This document shows, piece after piece, positions 28,458-37,711 of a stretch of DNA of 64,000 nucleotides. Positions within the stretch are counted from its first letter, which is position 1. Each line of letters opens with the position of its first letter. The notes below the pieces were generated by a model. The model had not been told where the DNA came from, made no database searches, and saw nothing but the letters and a program-made list of their open reading frames with translations. Source of the stretch: an uncultured Pelagibacteraceae bacterium. GTDB taxonomy: Bacteria; Pseudomonadota; Alphaproteobacteria; Pelagibacterales; Pelagibacteraceae. The DNA is taken from contig CACBHY010000003.1 of assembly GCA_902539165.1 (NCBI GenBank), positions 1 to 64,000 of the forward strand, given 5' to 3'. A program made the translations under genes and the position numbers.

Positions 28458-28486
28458 CTTATATACTTATTTCAAATTTCTATCAA
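28458..28486 (-). promoter_or_regulatory. Promoter of the tRNA-Val/tRNA-Asp unit
   Basis: Minus-strand -35 TTGATA (28486-28481), a 17-base spacer, then -10 TATAAG (28463-28458). The -10 is followed by TCTGCG, a G+C-rich discriminator of the kind seen at stringently controlled stable-RNA promoters. The predicted start is about 12 bases before the mature tRNA-Val end. Confidence 0.6.
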
Positions 28487-28494
28487 TTATTAAT

Positions 28495-28512
28495 TAGCTA
28501 TTAAAATAGCTA
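28495..28512. repeat. Short inverted repeat between the aminotransferase gene and tRNA-Val
   Basis: TAGCTA-TTAAAA-TAGCTA, extendable to an eight-base stem. Stretch 28439-28597 otherwise holds only the tRNA promoter and AT-rich sequence. It could be an operator or a weak end signal for the aminotransferase transcript, which reads towards it; the two TAGCTA copies are each palindromic. Confidence 0.3.
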
Positions 28513-28597
28513 TAAATCAGAAAGGCATTACAGCATAATTAAATGAATGTTGAATAAAAATTAAAATATTTAATTAGTATAATTGTTAAATATATAA

Positions 28598-29770
28598 TTA
28601 AGAAAGATACTCAAGTGCCTTAAGTATACCACCTTTTTGGTAAGGTATTTTAGATTTCATTAAGCCCATTTCTACTCCAGCCAATGTTCCTGCTAACATT
28701 AATTCGTTAAAATCACCTAAATGACCAATTCTAAAAACTTTACCAGCAACTTTAGCAAGTCCAGTTCCTAATGACATATTATAATTATCCAAAATAGTTT
28801 TTCTTAAAAAGTCAGCATCATGACCTTCTGGCACTAAAACTGCTGTTAAAGAATCAGAATATTCTGATGGATTTTTACATAGTATTTCTAAACCCCAAGA
28901 ATTTACTGCTATACGTGTAGCCTCTGCAAATCTTTTATGTCTAACGAAAACATTTTCTAAACCTTCTTCAGTAAGCATATTAATTGCTTCATCTAAGCCA
29001 TATAATAAATTAGTAGCTGGAGTATATGGAAAATATCCTTTTTTATTATTTTCCAACATAGGTTCCCAGTCCCAATAAGATTTAGGTAAATCTGATCCTT
29101 TGTAAGCTTCAATAGCTTTAGAGCTAATTGCGTTAAAAGAAAGTCCTGGTGGTAATAATAACCCTTTTTGAGAACCACCAACTGTAACGTCCACCTTCCA
29201 TTCTTCATGTCTATAATCTATAGATCCCAGTGAAGATATTGTATCAACAAACAATAATGCTGGGTGTTCTGCATTATCCATTGCTTTTCTAATTTCTCCG
29301 ATTCTACTTGTAACACCTGTAGAGGTTTCATTATGTACAGCACAAACTGCTTTAACTTTTTTTTCTGTGTCTTCTTTTAATTTTTGTTCAACTACATTTG
29401 GATCTACACCAGTTCTCCAATCACCTTTAACAAAATCAATTTCCAACTTGAATTTTTCAGCAATATCATACCAGAGAGTTGAGAAATGTCCTGTTTCAAA
29501 CATTAATATTTTATCTCCTGCACTCAAGGTATTTACAATAGCTGCTTCCCATGCACCTGTACCAGACGCTGGAAATATAATTACAGGCTCTGATGTTTTA
29601 AAAATTAATTTTATTCTATCGAGCACCCTTAGTCCTAATTCTGAAAAATCAGGGCCCCTATGATCCATAGTTGGATAATCCATAGCTCTTAACACTCTAT
29701 CAGGAACATTGGTTGGTCCTGGGATTTGTAAAAAATGTCTACCAGCTCTTATATTATTTGAAATTGCCAT
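28598..29770 (-). CDS. Serine-glyoxylate aminotransferase (class V PLP enzyme)
   Basis: This enzyme moves the amino group from serine (or alanine) to glyoxylate, giving glycine and hydroxypyruvate (or pyruvate). The 390-residue protein begins AGRHFLQIPGPTNVPDRVLRA, typical of the alanine/serine-glyoxylate aminotransferase family. The PLP lysine is in VGGSQKGLLLPPG near residue 200, preceded by the cofactor Asp in FVDTISSLGS. The R-near-C-terminus carboxylate contact is in VFRIGHLGD. In SAR11-type cells it may recycle glyoxylate from glycolate into glycine and serine. It is divergent from the enolase-superfamily gene with only 45 bases between. Serine versus alanine preference cannot be fixed from sequence alone. 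Confidence 0.85.
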   Translation of the reverse strand: MAISNNIRAGRHFLQIPGPTNVPDRVLRAMDYPTMDHRGPDFSELGLRVLDRIKLIFKTSEPVIIFPASGTGAWEAAIVNTLSAGDKILMFETGHFSTLWYDIAEKFKLEIDFVKGDWRTGVDPNVVEQKLKEDTEKKVKAVCAVHNETSTGVTSRIGEIRKAMDNAEHPALLFVDTISSLGSIDYRHEEWKVDVTVGGSQKGLLLPPGLSFNAISSKAIEAYKGSDLPKSYWDWEPMLENNKKGYFPYTPATNLLYGLDEAINMLTEEGLENVFVRHKRFAEATRIAVNSWGLEILCKNPSEYSDSLTAVLVPEGHDADFLRKTILDNYNMSLGTGLAKVAGKVFRIGHLGDFNELMLAGTLAGVEMGLMKSKIPYQKGGILKALEYLS

Positions 29771-29791
29771 AACGCTGTATATGCTAAAGAA

Positions 29792-29801
29792 ATTATATAA
29801 T
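29792..29801. promoter_or_regulatory. Shared palindromic -10 region of a divergent gene pair
   Basis: The 10-base palindrome ATTATATAAT in the 45-base gap contains TATAAT on both strands (29796-29801 plus, 29797-29792 minus). If both are used, transcripts to either side would start with leaders of under 20 bases and compete for one binding site. No good -35 element is visible for either direction, and chance TATAAT is likely in this base composition. Confidence 0.3.
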
Positions 29802-29815
29802 CAAATTCTTAATGT

Positions 29816-30967
29816 ATGACAAATAGTAGTAATTTAATAGATGGTATAGAGGTTTATGTTTTAAATAATCCTAAAGACGTTAAACCACATTGGGTTAGTC
29901 ATTTCATTGTTCCGACTGCTAATGAGCTTTTAATAAAAATAAAGACCAAGAATGGTAATTCAGGTTTTGGAGTAGCAACTAGCTACACAGATATAAAACC
30001 AATAATAAAACCTTTCACAAACGGATTGCAAGATTTAGTTATTGGTGAAGACCCTTTTTGTCCTGAAAAAATATATGACAAAATTTTTAAATTAACAGAT
30101 ACAAGAATGAGTAGTGAAAAAGGTTGGAGTAGAGAAGCTTTAATAAGAATTTCAGCAGCCCTAGATATTGCTTGTTGGGACTTAATTGGTAAAGCTGCGA
30201 ATATTCCATTATACAAATTATTTGGTGGATATAGAAATCAAATTCCAGTTTATGTTACATGTGCTTATTATCGTGATGGTAAAGATGAAATAGAATTAAG
30301 AGATGAATTGAAAAAATTAATCGATATTGGACATCAGAGTTTTAAGGTGAAAGTTGGTGGATTAAGTATTAAGGAGGATGCAAAACGATTAGAGACAATT
30401 AGAAATGAAATTGGCAATCAAAAAGATTTAATGATTGATGTTAATAGAGCCTGGGATTTAAAAACAGCAATAGAGGGAGTGAAAGAGTTTAAAAAATTTA
30501 ATCCCATCTGGATTGAAGAACCTGTAAGGTGGGAAGATGATAGAAGAAATTTGAAACTTTTATCTAAACAAACTGATATACCTTTATCAGGTGGGGAAAG
30601 TGAAATAACAATTTACGGCTGTAGATCCATGATTGAAGAGGAGGCAATACAAATACTGCAATTTGACTGCACAATGTTTGGGGGTTTTACAAATGGTAAA
30701 AAGCTTTCAGCTTTATGTGAAATAAACAATATTGACATAGCACCTCACCATGATTGTTATATTCACGCACCTTTAGTTGCGGCGTCTCCATCTGGAAGAA
30801 TTGTTGAGTCATTTGATGATGAAAGAGATCCTTTGCAGTCAGAGTTATTCGAAAATCAGCATAAAATGAGTAATGGTTGGATATATTTAAATGAAAATCC
30901 CGGTTTAGGATTTGATATTTCAGAAGCCGCGTTAAAAAAGTTCGGTAAATTGGTTTACAAAAAATAA
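29816..30967 (+). CDS. Mandelate racemase/muconate lactonizing enzyme family protein, probable acid dehydratase or racemase
   Basis: An enolase-superfamily enzyme, which abstracts a proton next to a carboxylate using Mg2+. The 383-residue protein shows the full active-site set of the mandelate racemase subgroup: FKVKVGG with K177 and K179, metal ligands D208 (IDVNRAWD), E234 or E235 (IEEP) and E261 (SGGES), then D284 (FDCTMFGG) and H311/H312 (APHHD), the Asp-His dyad. The N-terminal capping domain (residues 1-120) fixes substrate choice and is not one I recognise. It is 21 bases upstream of a 2-hydroxyacid dehydrogenase gene, so a sugar acid or hydroxy acid is the likely substrate class. A betaine epimerase is an alternative. 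Confidence 0.8.
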   Translation: MTNSSNLIDGIEVYVLNNPKDVKPHWVSHFIVPTANELLIKIKTKNGNSGFGVATSYTDIKPIIKPFTNGLQDLVIGEDPFCPEKIYDKIFKLTDTRMSSEKGWSREALIRISAALDIACWDLIGKAANIPLYKLFGGYRNQIPVYVTCAYYRDGKDEIELRDELKKLIDIGHQSFKVKVGGLSIKEDAKRLETIRNEIGNQKDLMIDVNRAWDLKTAIEGVKEFKKFNPIWIEEPVRWEDDRRNLKLLSKQTDIPLSGGESEITIYGCRSMIEEEAIQILQFDCTMFGGFTNGKKLSALCEINNIDIAPHHDCYIHAPLVAASPSGRIVESFDDERDPLQSELFENQHKMSNGWIYLNENPGLGFDISEAALKKFGKLVYKK

Positions 30968-30988
30968 ATAAACCATTAATTAAGTTTA

Positions 30989-33892
30989 ATGAGTTTTAGT
31001 TCTGATCAGATACATAAAATTAGTAAAGAAATAAGAAGTAAAGTAAGTGGTAAAACTTTATTCGACGAGTTTTCACGTGGGAGATATAGTACAGATGCAT
31101 CTGTTTATCAGATAAAACCTATAGGAGTAATTCTTCCAAAAGATACTAATGACGTTTTGAACATAATGGATTACTCGCAAAGAAATTCTATTCCTTTGCT
31201 GGCTCGAGGTGGAGGAAGTTCTCAATGTGGTCAAACCGTTGGTGAAAGTGTAGTTCTCGACTATAGTAAGCACCAAAATAAAATTTTAGAGCTCAATCTT
31301 GAAGAAAAATATGTTTGGGTCGAGCCCGGTGTAGTTCTTGATCATTTAAATGAATACTTAAAACCATATGGTCTATGGTTTCCTGTTGATGTATCGACAA
31401 GTAGTAGAGCTACTATAGGTGGCATGTCTGCTAATAACTCATGCGGTTCAAGATCCTTATATTACGGAAATATGGTACATAATGTATTGGCAATAGAAGC
31501 AATCTTGGATGACGGGTCAATATTCACATTTGATCAAATTGAAAAGAACTATTTAGAAAAAAAAAATAATCAAGATAGGCTTTATAAAATCATTGATAAA
31601 TTTATTGATATTAGACAAAAAGTTGCAAGTGATATTAAAGATAATTGGCCTACAACTCAAAGAAGAGTTGGGGGATATAATATTGATTTAATTGATCCAA
31701 ATGGTTTTAACTCTTCCAATCTTTTAGTTGGATCAGAGGGAACATTGTCCTTATTCAACAAAATTAAATTAAAATTATCAGAGATACCTAAAAATAAAAT
31801 TCTTGGCGTGTGTTATTTTAATAATTTTCATCAGGCTATGGAGTTAGCAAAAGAGATTGTGAAATTAAAACCTACTTGTGTTGAGCTTATGGATCAAAAT
31901 TTACTAAATCTAGCAAGAGAAATACCTATGTATGCTGAAGGTATTAAGAAATATATAAAAGGAAATCCAGAAGCAGTGCTTATGGTTGAATTTATAGATA
32001 ATGAAAAAAATATCTACGAAAAAAAAATAAAAGATCTTGAATATTTAATTTTAAATCAAAATAAAAAAAATCAGTTTTCTTATTATTCAAATTTATCTGA
32101 ACAAAAAGAAGTCTTCGAAATTAGAAAGGCAGGATTAAATATATTAATGTCTATGAAAGGTGATAAAAAACCTGTAGCTTTTATTGAGGACTGTGCTGTA
32201 TCTTTAGATCATCTAGCAGAATACACTGCAAGACTAAAAGAAATATTCAAAAAATATAATACCAGTGGAATGTTTTATGCTCATGCATCTGTAGGAACAC
32301 TTCATATAAGGCCAGTGTTAAATATGAAATCCGATGAAGATATAAAAAATATGAAATCAATATCTGAAGAAGCTTTTCAAATGGTAAAAGGCTATAAAGG
32401 TTCTCACTCTGGTGAGCATGGTGACGGGATAGTTAGATCAGAATTCCACGAGATGATGTTTGGAAAAAAAATTGTTAGTGCATTTGAAGAAATCAAAGAT
32501 ACATTTGACAACAAAAACCTACTAAATCCAGGTAAAATTGTAAGACCTCACAAATCTAATGACAGGTCCTTAATGCGGTATAAAACTGGATATAAAGCAA
32601 ATAACATTAGTACACATTATGATTGGTCAAATTGGGGGCAGTTTTCAGATGCTGTTGAAATGTGTAATAATAATGGTGCATGTAGAAAATTAGACTCAGG
32701 CGTAATGTGCCCCTCATACAGAGTTACAAAAGAAGAAAAAGATCTTGTGAGAGGTAGAGCAAATACTCTTAGGTTGGCGTTATCAAATCAATTACCTGAA
32801 GGTTCTTTTGCATCAAAGGAAATGTATGAAACTATGGAGCTTTGTGTAAGTTGCAAGGCTTGTCAAAGAGAATGTCCAATGTCAGTGGATATGGCTAAAA
32901 TGAAAAGTGAATTTCTTTCACACTACTATAAAAAATTCAGTATGCGTATCAAAGATAGGGTTATATCAGATATGCCAAGACTTATTTGGCTTTTAAAAAT
33001 TGTAGCTCCTATTTTTAATAAAGTTAAAAACTTACCATTAATTTCAAATATTGTTAAAAGATTTGGTTTTGCAACTGAGAGAGAAATGCCTGAAGTTCAA
33101 AGTCAAGATGCTCTTAAAGAGATTTATAATAGTCAGCCACTATCTGAGAAAAAGGTAATTTTATTTGCTGACACCTTTAATATAAATTTTGAAAATAAAA
33201 ACTTAGTTTATACTATAAAAGTACTTAATAAATTTGGATACCAAGCTCTAATACCAAGTTACGGCAATGATAAACTAAGTAGACCACTTTGTTGTGGAAG
33301 AACATATATATCTTATGGACAATTAGATAAAGCCGCAGCAGAGTTAAATCGATTTAATGAGTACGTTATAGAGAACGAGTATTATGATTTGCCAGTTGTC
33401 GGTATTGAGCCCTCATGTCTGTTAACTTTTAATGATGAATATCAATCATTAAAAAATATAAATAATAGAGAAAAAATTAAAAATAAATTTTATTTACTCG
33501 AGGAATTTATTTTAGATAAATTAAAAATTAATAAAAATATTAAAATCAATGAATTTAACCAAAATGTATTAATTCATGGTCACTGTCATCAAAAATCTCA
33601 AGATAGGATGAAAGGACTAAAAAATCTTTTGTCTGAACTAAAAATTAATAATAAAATGATTGAGTCAAGTTGTTGTGGTATGGCAGGATCATTTGGATAT
33701 GATAGCAAGAACTTCGAAGTATCCAAAAAAATGGCTAATCTTTCTCTTATTCCATCTATAAATGATAGTAACGAAAATGATTATATAGTTGCTAATGGCA
33801 CAAGTTGTAGACATCAAATCTCAGATTTTTCTGAAAAAAAGGGAAAGCATATTTCGGAGTTATTATTTAAAATTTTTGAGACAGTAAATTAA
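30989..33892 (+). CDS. FAD-linked 2-hydroxyacid dehydrogenase fused to an Fe-S/CCG electron-transfer module (YdiJ-like)
   Basis: A 967-residue fusion. The N-terminal half is a PCMH-type FAD domain (LARGGGSSQCGQTVGE ca 70-85, TIGGMSANNSCGSRSLYYG ca 140) with a GlcD/D-lactate dehydrogenase cap and EHGDGIVRSEF (ca 478-488). The second half has Fe-S motifs CNNNGACRKLDSGVMCPSYR (ca 561-580) and CVSCKACQRECP (ca 622-633), then two CCG domains with LCCGRTYISYGQ (ca 768) and SSCCGMAGSFGYD (ca 893). This architecture matches E. coli YdiJ, a D-2-hydroxyglutarate dehydrogenase, and relatives acting on D-lactate or glycolate. It likely passes electrons to the quinone pool. It is paired with the enolase-family gene and meets the CoA-transferase gene tail to tail with a four-base overlap. 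Confidence 0.85.
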   Translation: MSFSSDQIHKISKEIRSKVSGKTLFDEFSRGRYSTDASVYQIKPIGVILPKDTNDVLNIMDYSQRNSIPLLARGGGSSQCGQTVGESVVLDYSKHQNKILELNLEEKYVWVEPGVVLDHLNEYLKPYGLWFPVDVSTSSRATIGGMSANNSCGSRSLYYGNMVHNVLAIEAILDDGSIFTFDQIEKNYLEKKNNQDRLYKIIDKFIDIRQKVASDIKDNWPTTQRRVGGYNIDLIDPNGFNSSNLLVGSEGTLSLFNKIKLKLSEIPKNKILGVCYFNNFHQAMELAKEIVKLKPTCVELMDQNLLNLAREIPMYAEGIKKYIKGNPEAVLMVEFIDNEKNIYEKKIKDLEYLILNQNKKNQFSYYSNLSEQKEVFEIRKAGLNILMSMKGDKKPVAFIEDCAVSLDHLAEYTARLKEIFKKYNTSGMFYAHASVGTLHIRPVLNMKSDEDIKNMKSISEEAFQMVKGYKGSHSGEHGDGIVRSEFHEMMFGKKIVSAFEEIKDTFDNKNLLNPGKIVRPHKSNDRSLMRYKTGYKANNISTHYDWSNWGQFSDAVEMCNNNGACRKLDSGVMCPSYRVTKEEKDLVRGRANTLRLALSNQLPEGSFASKEMYETMELCVSCKACQRECPMSVDMAKMKSEFLSHYYKKFSMRIKDRVISDMPRLIWLLKIVAPIFNKVKNLPLISNIVKRFGFATEREMPEVQSQDALKEIYNSQPLSEKKVILFADTFNINFENKNLVYTIKVLNKFGYQALIPSYGNDKLSRPLCCGRTYISYGQLDKAAAELNRFNEYVIENEYYDLPVVGIEPSCLLTFNDEYQSLKNINNREKIKNKFYLLEEFILDKLKINKNIKINEFNQNVLIHGHCHQKSQDRMKGLKNLLSELKINNKMIESSCCGMAGSFGYDSKNFEVSKKMANLSLIPSINDSNENDYIVANGTSCRHQISDFSEKKGKHISELLFKIFETVN

Positions 33893-35079
33893 ATAATTAC
33901 TTTTCTTTTAAAAAAATCTTTTATTTCTACTTCACTATAATCAAAACTCATCATAACTTCTTTTGTATGTTCTCCAAGATTAGGAGCACCTTTTGATTTT
34001 TCAGTCTTACTTTTTGAAAATTTAATTGGCATACCGATTGCTTTACTTTTTCCAGCTTTATTATTTTCTACTTCAATAATCATTTCGCGAACAATTGTTT
34101 GGGGATCTTTAAACATCTCAGTAATTGAGTTAATTGGACCACATGGGAAACCGTTTTCATCAAATATTTTTAACCACTCTGATGAAGATTTTTTTGATAA
34201 TTCATTTGTTAAAATTTCAACTAGTTCATTTAAATTCTGTTTTCTTTTTAAATTAGATGAAAATTTTTCATTTTCTTGAAGATCTTCTCGATTAATAGCT
34301 TTTATAAGCTTTAACCAAGTATTTTGATTTGACGCCCCTATTGTTATCCATTTATCCTTAGTTTTGAAAGCTTGATAAGGAGCTGTTAAAGGATGTGCAG
34401 ATCCTAAAGGACCAGGTGACTTGCCAGTAGCACCAGCAATAGCAGATTGCCAATACGTATGAACTATTCCCGCTTCAAACAAAGATGTATCAACTTTTTG
34501 ACCTTCTCCAGTATTATTTCTATGAATGATTGCTGCTAGTATACCACTTGTAGCAAGTAAGCCTGCTGTAATATCTGTAATTGGGGCACCAACTTTCATC
34601 GGAGGTTTTTCTTTACTCTCACCAGTGATACTCATCAATCCACTCATACCTTGAGCAACCAGATCAAATCCTCCTTTGTCTGAGTATGGTCCCGTTCTTC
34701 CATATCCAGAAATTTCGCACAAAATTATTTTAGGGTTTATCTTTGATATAACATCGTAACCAATTCCTAATTTTTCTAATGTTCCTTTCCTAAAATTTTC
34801 TAAAACAACATCAGTTTTTTTAACCATTCTTTTAAAAATCTCTACCCCATCTTTATCTTTTAAATTAAGAGCTATTCCTTTTTTATTTCTATTCATCATC
34901 ATAAAAGCTGCTGACTCACCTTTTATATCTGGGGGAAGAAAATTTCTTGTATCATCTCCAGAGGGGGTTTTTTCTATTTTGATAACATCAGCACCTAAAT
35001 CGGCTAATAATAATCCACAAGTTGGACCAGCCATAATTTGAGCCAGTTCCAAGACACGAATACCCTTTAATGATGACAT
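33889..35079 (-). CDS. CaiB/BaiF family (family III) CoA-transferase
   Basis: Family III enzymes move CoA between carboxylic acids through an aspartyl-CoA-thioester cycle. The 396-residue protein has the typical start LKGIRVLELAQIMAGPTCG, LLADLGADVIKIEKTPSGDDTR (CoA-binding), NRNKKGIALNLKDKDG, and the catalytic Asp in GGFDLVAQGMSGLM (ca 148-161). It is followed by an enoyl-CoA hydratase gene three bases away and then TRAP transporter genes. CaiB plus CaiD-like pairs act on carnitine in enterics; other family members use oxalate, malate, mesaconate or itaconate. The acid used here cannot be named. Confidence 0.85.
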   Translation of the reverse strand: MSSLKGIRVLELAQIMAGPTCGLLLADLGADVIKIEKTPSGDDTRNFLPPDIKGESAAFMMMNRNKKGIALNLKDKDGVEIFKRMVKKTDVVLENFRKGTLEKLGIGYDVISKINPKIILCEISGYGRTGPYSDKGGFDLVAQGMSGLMSITGESKEKPPMKVGAPITDITAGLLATSGILAAIIHRNNTGEGQKVDTSLFEAGIVHTYWQSAIAGATGKSPGPLGSAHPLTAPYQAFKTKDKWITIGASNQNTWLKLIKAINREDLQENEKFSSNLKRKQNLNELVEILTNELSKKSSSEWLKIFDENGFPCGPINSITEMFKDPQTIVREMIIEVENNKAGKSKAIGMPIKFSKSKTEKSKGAPNLGEHTKEVMMSFDYSEVEIKDFFKRKVII

Positions 35080-35082
35080 TAA

Positions 35083-35865
35083 TTATTTATTTTTAAATTT
35101 TGGCTTAGTTTTATCTAAAAAGGATTTGTAACCAATTTTAAAGTCTTCTGTATCGTAACATTTATAACCTAGATTATTTATCTTTTCAGTGACTTTACCG
35201 TTTTTTAAAATATTCCTTGCAAATTGCTTATGCCATCTAGCTACTTTAGGAGCGCCTTCACATATCAATTCAGCTGATTTGTAAGCTTCGCTTTCAACAT
35301 CTTTGTCATCTACAACTTTATTTACTAATTTTTTTTCAAAAGCTTCTTGCGCGTTAAAAATTCTTCCTTCTAATAAAATTTCCATAGCTGTTGAATAATT
35401 CGCCACACTTAACAAAACCTCCAGTTCCTTGGCAGCCATAGTTAATCCTAATCTTTTAATAGGAACTCCAAAACGTGAATTTTTTCCACAAATTCTGATA
35501 TCACAACAACCTGCAATTTCTAAACCACCACCAACACAAATTCCCTCTATTAATGCAATGGTTGGTATAGGGCAGTTATAAATATTACCTAAAGTTCCAT
35601 GTAAATACTTGCCGTAAGATTTTGCTAATTTAGAAGATGATCTTTCTTTTTTAAATTCACCAATATCATTTCCAGGTGAAAATGATTTTCCGCCTGCACC
35701 TCTTATAATTATACATCTTAATTTATTATTTTTAGAGAGTTTTTTAAAAATTTTTCCAAGCTCAATCCACATTGGCTTAGTCATAGCATTTAATTTTTCA
35801 GGTCTATTTATGACTACTTCAACTAAATGATTATTTTTTTTATTTAGTTTAATTAATTTACTCAT
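35083..35865 (-). CDS. Enoyl-CoA hydratase/isomerase family protein
   Basis: A crotonase-fold enzyme of 260 residues. It has the first oxyanion-hole segment GAGGKSFSPGNDIGEF (ca 57-72), IPTIALIEGICVGGGLEIAGCCDIRI (ca 101-126; second oxyanion segment GGGLE) and the C-terminal helices. The usual catalytic Glu positions need alignment to judge. The first base lies directly before the dctM stop, so it may be translated with the transporter. With the neighbouring CoA-transferase it could activate and hydrate an unsaturated or hydroxylated acid brought in by the TRAP system. Confidence 0.85.
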   Translation of the reverse strand: MSKLIKLNKKNNHLVEVVINRPEKLNAMTKPMWIELGKIFKKLSKNNKLRCIIIRGAGGKSFSPGNDIGEFKKERSSSKLAKSYGKYLHGTLGNIYNCPIPTIALIEGICVGGGLEIAGCCDIRICGKNSRFGVPIKRLGLTMAAKELEVLLSVANYSTAMEILLEGRIFNAQEAFEKKLVNKVVDDKDVESEAYKSAELICEGAPKVARWHKQFARNILKNGKVTEKINNLGYKCYDTEDFKIGYKSFLDKTKPKFKNK

Positions 35866-37149
35866 CTAACTTCTATAAAAATATTCTACTAAAGTCATGG
35901 GAATGGCTGGTACATAAGTTACTAAAAGTAAAAGTACCAATAATACACATATAAACGATATATTCTCTCGAGTAACATCCCATATATCTGCTTTTGCTAC
36001 CGAGCATGCGGTTACTAGCACACTAGCAACTGGGGGTGTCTGTTGACCAATAGCTAAATTCAAAGTTACTATAATTCCAAAATGTACTGGATCAATACCA
36101 ACTGCGTTAACTAAAGGCATCACTATGGGCACAGTTAAAATTATTGCTGCAACGGAGTGTAAAAAGAAACCAATTACCAAAAGGAATACATTTAAAATAG
36201 CTAAAACTGCATACTTGTTGTTGGTAAAATCTATAATTGACTCTGCAACCTTTTGAGGGATTTGTTCAATAGTTAAAAATTCACCTAAAAGAACAGAAGC
36301 AGCTACTAGTAGCATAACAGAAGCAGTTTGGATTGCTCCTTCTGTAGCTGATTCATATAATCGTTTAAAGTCTATTTCTTTGTAAATAAAACCGATTACT
36401 AAAGATGCTACAACTGCTAAACCAGCACCTTCTGTTGCAGTCACAACTCCTCCAAAAATACCACCTAAAATAATAACAGGTAACAAAAATGCTAAGGCCG
36501 CATCTTTAGCAGTTTTCTTTACATTTGGAATATTAAATGTTTCTTCAACGGGAAAGTTTTTCTTTCTTGCCGTCACATACGCAGCTAGCATTAAAAAAAA
36601 TCCACCAATTACTCCAGGTATTATTCCAGCTACAAACAATTGAACCACGGAACTTTGAGACATTACTGCATAAACAATCATGGGTATAGATGGTGGTATA
36701 ATAATTGCTAAAGAGGCTGAAGATGAAGTGACTGCGGCAGCGAATGCTCCAGGATATCCTTTTTTCTTCATTGCAGGAATAAGAATTGAACCTAAAGCTG
36801 CTACATCGGCAACTGCTGAACCAGAAATTTCTGCAAAAAACATTGAAGTTGCGATATTAATCATGCTTAGGCCACCTTTGATAAATCCAACCAGAGCTGA
36901 AGCAAATGCTATTAATCTTCTTGATATACCAGCACTGTTCATAATTGAACCAGCAAGAATAAATAATGGTATAGCAATCAATGGAAATTTCATCGATCCA
37001 TCAAATAATACTATTGCTGTATCAATCAAGAAACTAGTTCCAGTTTTTAATACCATTGCAATAATAGTAGTAACGGCAAGACCAATGGCTATAGGTACAT
37101 TTATGGATAGAAGAAACAACAAAACTGCAAACATAGTAAGAATTATCAT
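35866..37149 (-). CDS. dctM: TRAP transporter large permease subunit
   Basis: The 12-helix membrane subunit that couples Na+ entry to uptake of an organic acid delivered by DctP. The 427 residues show the DctM pattern: PLIAIPLFILAGSIMNSAGI (ca 55-74), FFAEISGSAVADVAALGSIL, SSSASLAIIIPPSIPMIVYA (ca 141-160), GAGLAVVASL and the second-repeat helix-breaking loop IGQQTPPVASVLVTA (ca 367-381). It overlaps dctQ by one base. The substrate is set by the binding protein and is unknown. Confidence 0.93.
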   Translation of the reverse strand: MIILTMFAVLLFLLSINVPIAIGLAVTTIIAMVLKTGTSFLIDTAIVLFDGSMKFPLIAIPLFILAGSIMNSAGISRRLIAFASALVGFIKGGLSMINIATSMFFAEISGSAVADVAALGSILIPAMKKKGYPGAFAAAVTSSSASLAIIIPPSIPMIVYAVMSQSSVVQLFVAGIIPGVIGGFFLMLAAYVTARKKNFPVEETFNIPNVKKTAKDAALAFLLPVIILGGIFGGVVTATEGAGLAVVASLVIGFIYKEIDFKRLYESATEGAIQTASVMLLVAASVLLGEFLTIEQIPQKVAESIIDFTNNKYAVLAILNVFLLVIGFFLHSVAAIILTVPIVMPLVNAVGIDPVHFGIIVTLNLAIGQQTPPVASVLVTACSVAKADIWDVTRENISFICVLLVLLLLVTYVPAIPMTLVEYFYRS

Positions 37150-37658
37150 TAAATATCTCCTGTCTGCTCTACATCTGTTATTTGTAAAACTAAATTTCTA
37201 TAATCTTCTGGTATTCTTAAACTTTCAGACAATATAAACAAACAGGATGCAATTGGAATAACTGACTGCACAAGTGTTTGGGGTACCCACTCTAATGTTA
37301 CTAATGTTTCTCCTGTAATCAGGGTTAAAACTAAATACCCGTAATAAGCTAACAATATTAAAAAACCATATACAACAATCTTAGATAGAACAAAAAATAT
37401 TTTCCTTAATCCTAAAGGAAAAGCCTTAAAAATACTAGGAACACTAATGTGAGCACCTTTTAATGCAGCATAGGCAGAGCCATAATATGTTATCCATGCA
37501 AGTTGAACTGCAGCAACTTCATCATACCAAACTAAAGCACTTCCAGCGAATCTAAATGATACACCCAGTAAAACTGTTACAGCTAAAGCAACCATCATAA
37601 TAAATAGTATTACTTTTAAAAATTTTTCGTATGAATCTATAAATTTTTGTAATGTCAT
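37149..37658 (-). CDS. dctQ: TRAP transporter small permease subunit
   Basis: The four-helix DctQ subunit, 169 residues. Family features are the VSFRFAGSALVWYDEVAAVQLAWITYYGSA region (about residues 30-58, with the conserved W-x-E-E/D motif region) and GAHISVPSIFKAFP. The ATG lies only seven bases after a strong hairpin (37666-37690), which leaves no free place for a ribosome-binding site; DctQ production may thus be held below that of DctP. It overlaps dctM by one base (TAATG). Confidence 0.88.
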   Translation of the reverse strand: MTLQKFIDSYEKFLKVILFIMMVALAVTVLLGVSFRFAGSALVWYDEVAAVQLAWITYYGSAYAALKGAHISVPSIFKAFPLGLRKIFFVLSKIVVYGFLILLAYYGYLVLTLITGETLVTLEWVPQTLVQSVIPIASCLFILSESLRIPEDYRNLVLQITDVEQTGDI

Positions 37659-37665
37659 ATTTAAT

Positions 37666-37690
37666 TCAGGCCCCCAGAATGAGGGCCTGA
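37666..37690 (-). terminator. Intra-operon hairpin between dctP and dctQ
   Basis: On the minus strand TCAGGCCCTC and GGGGGCCTGA form a stem of nine or ten pairs (one G-T wobble) around ATTCT. It follows the dctP stop by about 20 bases and has no T-run after it. It could protect the dctP mRNA end and mask the dctQ start, giving more binding protein than permease. Confidence 0.6.
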
Positions 37691-37711
37691 TTTTAATTAT
37701 ATTTATTTATA

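Noticed and set aside
30989..33892. Reading the fused dehydrogenase as a frameshift join of two genes
   Set aside because: The frame is continuous and the FAD plus Fe-S/CCG fusion is a known architecture (YdiJ type).
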